From: an uncultured Lachnospiraceae bacterium
GTDB lineage: Bacteria > Bacillota > Clostridia > Lachnospirales > Lachnospiraceae
Reading direction: 5' to 3'
Assembly: GCA_934418125.1 (NCBI GenBank)
Contig: CAKRWT010000002.1
Coordinates: 62,001 to 126,000, forward strand
DNA: 64,000 nt
This document shows, one piece after another, positions 61,966 through 64,000 of the stretch. A program made the position numbers and the translations under genes. Under the pieces are notes generated by a model, which worked only from the letters and a program-made list of their open reading frames with translations, did no database searches and was not told where the DNA came from. The number at the start of each line of letters is the position of its first letter. Position 1 is the first letter of the stretch.

Positions 61966-61989
61966 CCGGGCGGTCTTAAGACCGTCCGG
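61966..61989 (+). other. Intercistronic hairpin between binding protein and permease
   Basis: CCGGGCGGTC (61966-61975) and GACCGTCCGG (61980-61989) pair over 10 bp (one G-U) with a TTAA loop. No T tract. Placed like the REP elements that stabilise upstream mRNA in other binding-protein operons (analogy), so the lipoprotein can be made in excess of the membrane parts. Confidence 0.6.
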
Positions 61990-62022
61990 ATTGTATGAAA
62001 AAGATTTGGGAGATATTACACT

Positions 62023-62691
62023 ATGGGGATGATTATTCAGACATATGGTACGATGCTGATACGGGCATTGGGACAGACCTTATTATTGACGTTGCTTTCT
62101 TTGGTGTTTGCGATGGTCATAGGTATGGTCTTTGGACTGATGAATGTAGGACACAACAGAGTGCTGAATTGTATTGGAACAGTTTATGTAGATGCGGTGC
62201 GCGGTGTGCCACTGATTGTACTGGCATACTTTATTTATTTTGGTGTGCCGGCAGGAATCCAGGGAATTGGTTTCAAGGATTTCCGGTTGAATGCATTACA
62301 GGCAGGTACGATAGCACTTTCCATGAACTGCGGTGCTTATATGGCTGAAATTATCAGAGCCGGTATCCAAAGCGTGGACAGGGGACAGATGGAAGCAGGA
62401 AGAAGCCTTGGCTTATCCTACAGTGCGACCATGGCACTGGTCGTTATTCCACAGGCAATCCGCACGATGATTCCTTCTATTATCAACCAGTTCATCATTA
62501 CCTTAAAGGATACTTCGATTCTTTCTGTTATCGGATTCCCGGAACTGACTAATGTTGGTAAGACGATTATGGGTAATACCTTTAAAAACTTACAGACCTG
62601 GGCGATTATCGGTATTATGTATATGATAGTCATTGTAACCTTGAGTAAAATATCCAAGAAGCTGGAGAGGAGAATAAACCGTGGCAGATAA
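62023..62691 (+). CDS. Polar amino acid ABC transporter, permease
   Basis: HisM/GlnP-type permease, 222 residues, about five membrane helices. The [20 protein letters not shown] segment and the cytoplasmic EAA loop ([16 protein letters not shown]) that contacts the ATPase are conserved. GGGAG lies 10 bases before the ATG. Only one permease gene is present, so it should act as a homodimer. It overlaps the ATPase gene by 11 bases. Confidence 0.95.
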   Translation: MGMIIQTYGTMLIRALGQTLLLTLLSLVFAMVIGMVFGLMNVGHNRVLNCIGTVYVDAVRGVPLIVLAYFIYFGVPAGIQGIGFKDFRLNALQAGTIALSMNCGAYMAEIIRAGIQSVDRGQMEAGRSLGLSYSATMALVVIPQAIRTMIPSIINQFIITLKDTSILSVIGFPELTNVGKTIMGNTFKNLQTWAIIGIMYMIVIVTLSKISKKLERRINRGR

Positions 62692-63415
62692 AAAGATTTC
62701 CGTTCGTAATTTAAAGAAAAACTTCGGCTCCCTTGAGGTGTTAAAGGATATCAGCATGGAAGTTGATGAAGGGGAAGTTGTGGTTCTCTTAGGACCTTCC
62801 GGCAGTGGTAAGTCTACTTTACTCCGGTGCTTAAACCAGTTGGAAAAGGTAACCGATGGTCAGATTATCATTGATGGTCAGGACGTGACGGATAAGCACA
62901 CAGATATCAATAAAGTGAGAGAGAATATCGGTATGGTATTCCAGCACTTTAATCTGTTTAATCACTTATCTGTTCTCAGAAATATGACACTTGCACCGGT
63001 TCATTTAAAAACGTTGTCCAAGGAAGAGGCAAAACAGAAGGCTTTACAGCTTTTAGAGCGTGTTGGTCTTGCAGATAAAGCGGAAGCTTTCCCGAGCCAG
63101 TTGTCTGGTGGACAGAAGCAGCGTGTGGCAATTGCCAGAGCCCTGGAAATGAATCCGGATATTTTGCTGTTTGACGAGCCTACCAGTGCTCTTGACCCGG
63201 AAATGGTCGGAGAAGTACTGGCAGTTATGAAAGAGCTTGCCAAAGAAGGAATGACCATGGTAGTGGTTACCCATGAAATTGGATTTGCCAGAGAAGTAGC
63301 AAGTCGTGTTATCTTTATGGAAGGTGGATATATCGTAGAAGAGGGAACACCGGACGAAGTGATTAACCATCCAAAGGAAGCCAGAACCATTGACTTCTTA
63401 AGTAAGGTGTTATAA
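62681..63415 (+). CDS. Polar amino acid ABC transporter, ATP-binding protein
   Basis: GlnQ/HisP-type ATPase, 244 residues. Walker [20 protein letters not shown]-loop MVFQHFNLF, signature [15 protein letters not shown], Walker [13 protein letters not shown] and switch His in VVTHEIGFA are all intact. It starts at GTG 62681 after AGAGGAG within the permease gene. Last gene of the operon; no clear terminator follows (an A/T-rich fold near 63450-63487 is not convincing). Confidence 0.96.
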   Translation: MADKKISVRNLKKNFGSLEVLKDISMEVDEGEVVVLLGPSGSGKSTLLRCLNQLEKVTDGQIIIDGQDVTDKHTDINKVRENIGMVFQHFNLFNHLSVLRNMTLAPVHLKTLSKEEAKQKALQLLERVGLADKAEAFPSQLSGGQKQRVAIARALEMNPDILLFDEPTSALDPEMVGEVLAVMKELAKEGMTMVVVTHEIGFAREVASRVIFMEGGYIVEEGTPDEVINHPKEARTIDFLSKVL

Positions 63416-63491
63416 GTTCAGGCAGAAACAGTATGAATTATGTGTGTTTTTCATATAATTTCAATTTTTTGCAAAAAAATGAAAAAAACAC

Positions 63492-63520
63492 TTGCAATCT
63501 CATTCGAAATATAATAAGAT
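63492..63520 (+). promoter_or_regulatory. Candidate tRNA promoter
   Basis: TTGCAA (63492-63497), a 17-base spacer and TAAGAT (63515-63520), 20 bases before the tRNA. A TATAAT also overlaps at 63510 but with poor spacing. Confidence 0.45.
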
Positions 63521-63539
63521 AAGCAGGTGTTCAGCACAT

Positions 63540-63611
63540 GGCTCGTTGGTCAAGCGGTTAAGACGCCGCCCTCTCACGGCGGAAACAGGGGTTCGATTCC
63601 CCTACGAGCTG
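63540..63611 (+). tRNA. trnE: tRNA-Glu, anticodon CUC
   Basis: Full cloverleaf: acceptor GGCTCGT/ACGAGCT, D stem GTC/GAC, anticodon stem CCGCC/GGCGG around CTCTCAC (anticodon CTC, reads GAG), T arm AGGGG-TTCGATT-CCCCT. Discriminator G at 63611; CCA is not encoded. The first acceptor pair is G1-U72, a slight oddity. Confidence 0.95.
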
Positions 63612-63647
63612 TTGACTATTTTAAGAATAGCCCAACCCAAGAAAATA

Positions 63648-63681
63648 GCTCATTCCCAGATTTGGGAGTGAGCATTTTTTT
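63648..63681 (+). terminator. Terminator after tRNA-Glu
   Basis: GCTCATTCCCA (63648-63658) and TGGGAGTGAGC (63663-63673; one wobble) with a GATT loop, then a run of seven T. Confidence 0.92.
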
Positions 63682-63712
63682 ATACAGAATTTGTCAAAAA
63701 AGACAATACGAG

Positions 63713-63741
63713 TTTCTTTTCTATCGTCAAAATGGTACAAT
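63713..63741 (+). promoter_or_regulatory. Candidate promoter of the last gene
   Basis: TTTCTT (63713-63718), a 17-base spacer and TACAAT (63736-63741), about 54 bases before the ATG at 63795. Weak -35. Confidence 0.35.
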
Positions 63742-63794
63742 AACAGGAAGTAAATAAGAAAGGGGAGAAAGACGAAAGTTTTTCAAAAAGGAGT

Positions 63795-64000
63795 ATGGAA
63801 AACAAAAAGAATGTAAGGGGAAAACGATTAGATTTTCTAGGGGTAATCATTCTGATAGGAGCGGTTCCTTTGCTGACTGCGATGCTTATTCTTACGGTGG
63901 CTGCTGCAAGCAAAATGGAAACGGAGCTGGAAGACAGCACCTATGCCAGACTGAAGGCTTGTGCTATTTCCGTTCAGAAATATTTTGAATGGGATGTCAG
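63795..64000 (+). CDS. N-terminus of a membrane protein, probably a sensor or chemoreceptor (partial)
   Basis: The open frame runs off the window. The visible 68 residues have a basic start (MENKKNVRGKRLDFL), one membrane helix (VIILIGAVPLLTAMLILTVA) and the beginning of an extracytoplasmic helix (LEDSTYARLKACAISVQKYF). That topology is typical of chemoreceptors and histidine kinases, but no signalling domain is visible. AAGGAG ends one base before the ATG, unusually close; no other in-frame start exists. Confidence 0.6.
   Translation, partial: MENKKNVRGKRLDFLGVIILIGAVPLLTAMLILTVAAASKMETELEDSTYARLKACAISVQKYFEWDV

Noticed and set aside
63440..63490. Possible terminator after the ABC transporter
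   Set aside because: A/T-only pairing with no stable GC core and no T tract on the + strand.

Overview
This is a 64 kb stretch of chromosome with every recognised gene on the + strand. The base composition, the gene order and the protein styles point to a motile Gram-positive anaerobe of the class Clostridia, most likely family Lachnospiraceae (inference; no 16S rRNA is present). Supporting signs are CodY, PolC, FliY in place of a plain FliN, CheC/CheD, strong AGGAGG-type ribosome sites, and the firmicute order topA - codY - fla/che - sigD - rpsB - tsf - pyrH - frr - uppS - cdsA - dxr - rseP - polC, which is also the order in Bacillus subtilis apart from genes inserted or lost.

Layout. 1-2820: the 3' part of topA, then the nutrient-sensing repressor codY with its own promoter and a terminator. 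2828-38383: one very long flagellar/chemotaxis operon from a sigma-A-type promoter to a strong terminator. It encodes the rod, basal body, C ring, export apparatus, hook, hook-length and hook-cap proteins, the MotA/MotB stator, FlhF/FlhG, a PilZ protein, the chemotaxis core (CheY, CheB, CheA, CheW, CheC, CheD; no CheR seen), the flagellar sigma factor, and several poorly characterised proteins at its end, including a SwrB-like one. 38365-40540: rpsB-tsf with a structured leader and a 15-bp terminator hairpin. 40711-42588: a membrane-anchored NodB-type deacetylase and a bactofilin. 42604-47893: pyrH, frr, uppS, cdsA, dxr, rseP (nucleotide, translation, isoprenoid and phospholipid housekeeping).

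47954-54542 is the most unusual region. A five-gene module with its own promoter lies between rseP and ispG: a PP2C-type phosphatase, a non-RD Hanks-type Ser/Thr kinase, two tandem membrane-anchored BMP/Med-like solute-binding proteins, and a large hybrid histidine kinase with receiver and Hpt domains. No permease or ATPase accompanies the binding proteins, so I infer a signalling rather than a transport role.

54601-60844: ispG, polC and a cytidylate-kinase-like protein. 60927-63415: a polar amino acid ABC transporter operon (lipoprotein, permease, ATPase) with a perfect TTGACA-17-TATACT promoter and two striking RNA hairpins. 63540-63611: a single tRNA-Glu(CUC). From 63795: the start of a membrane protein, probably a sensor, running off the window.

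The flagellar genes build the motor, its export gate and its chemosensory control as one transcription unit. The PilZ protein suggests cyclic-di-GMP braking, FlbD/SwrD next to motAB suggests stator tuning, and CheC, CheD and FliY form the Bacillus-type CheY-P removal and adaptation system.
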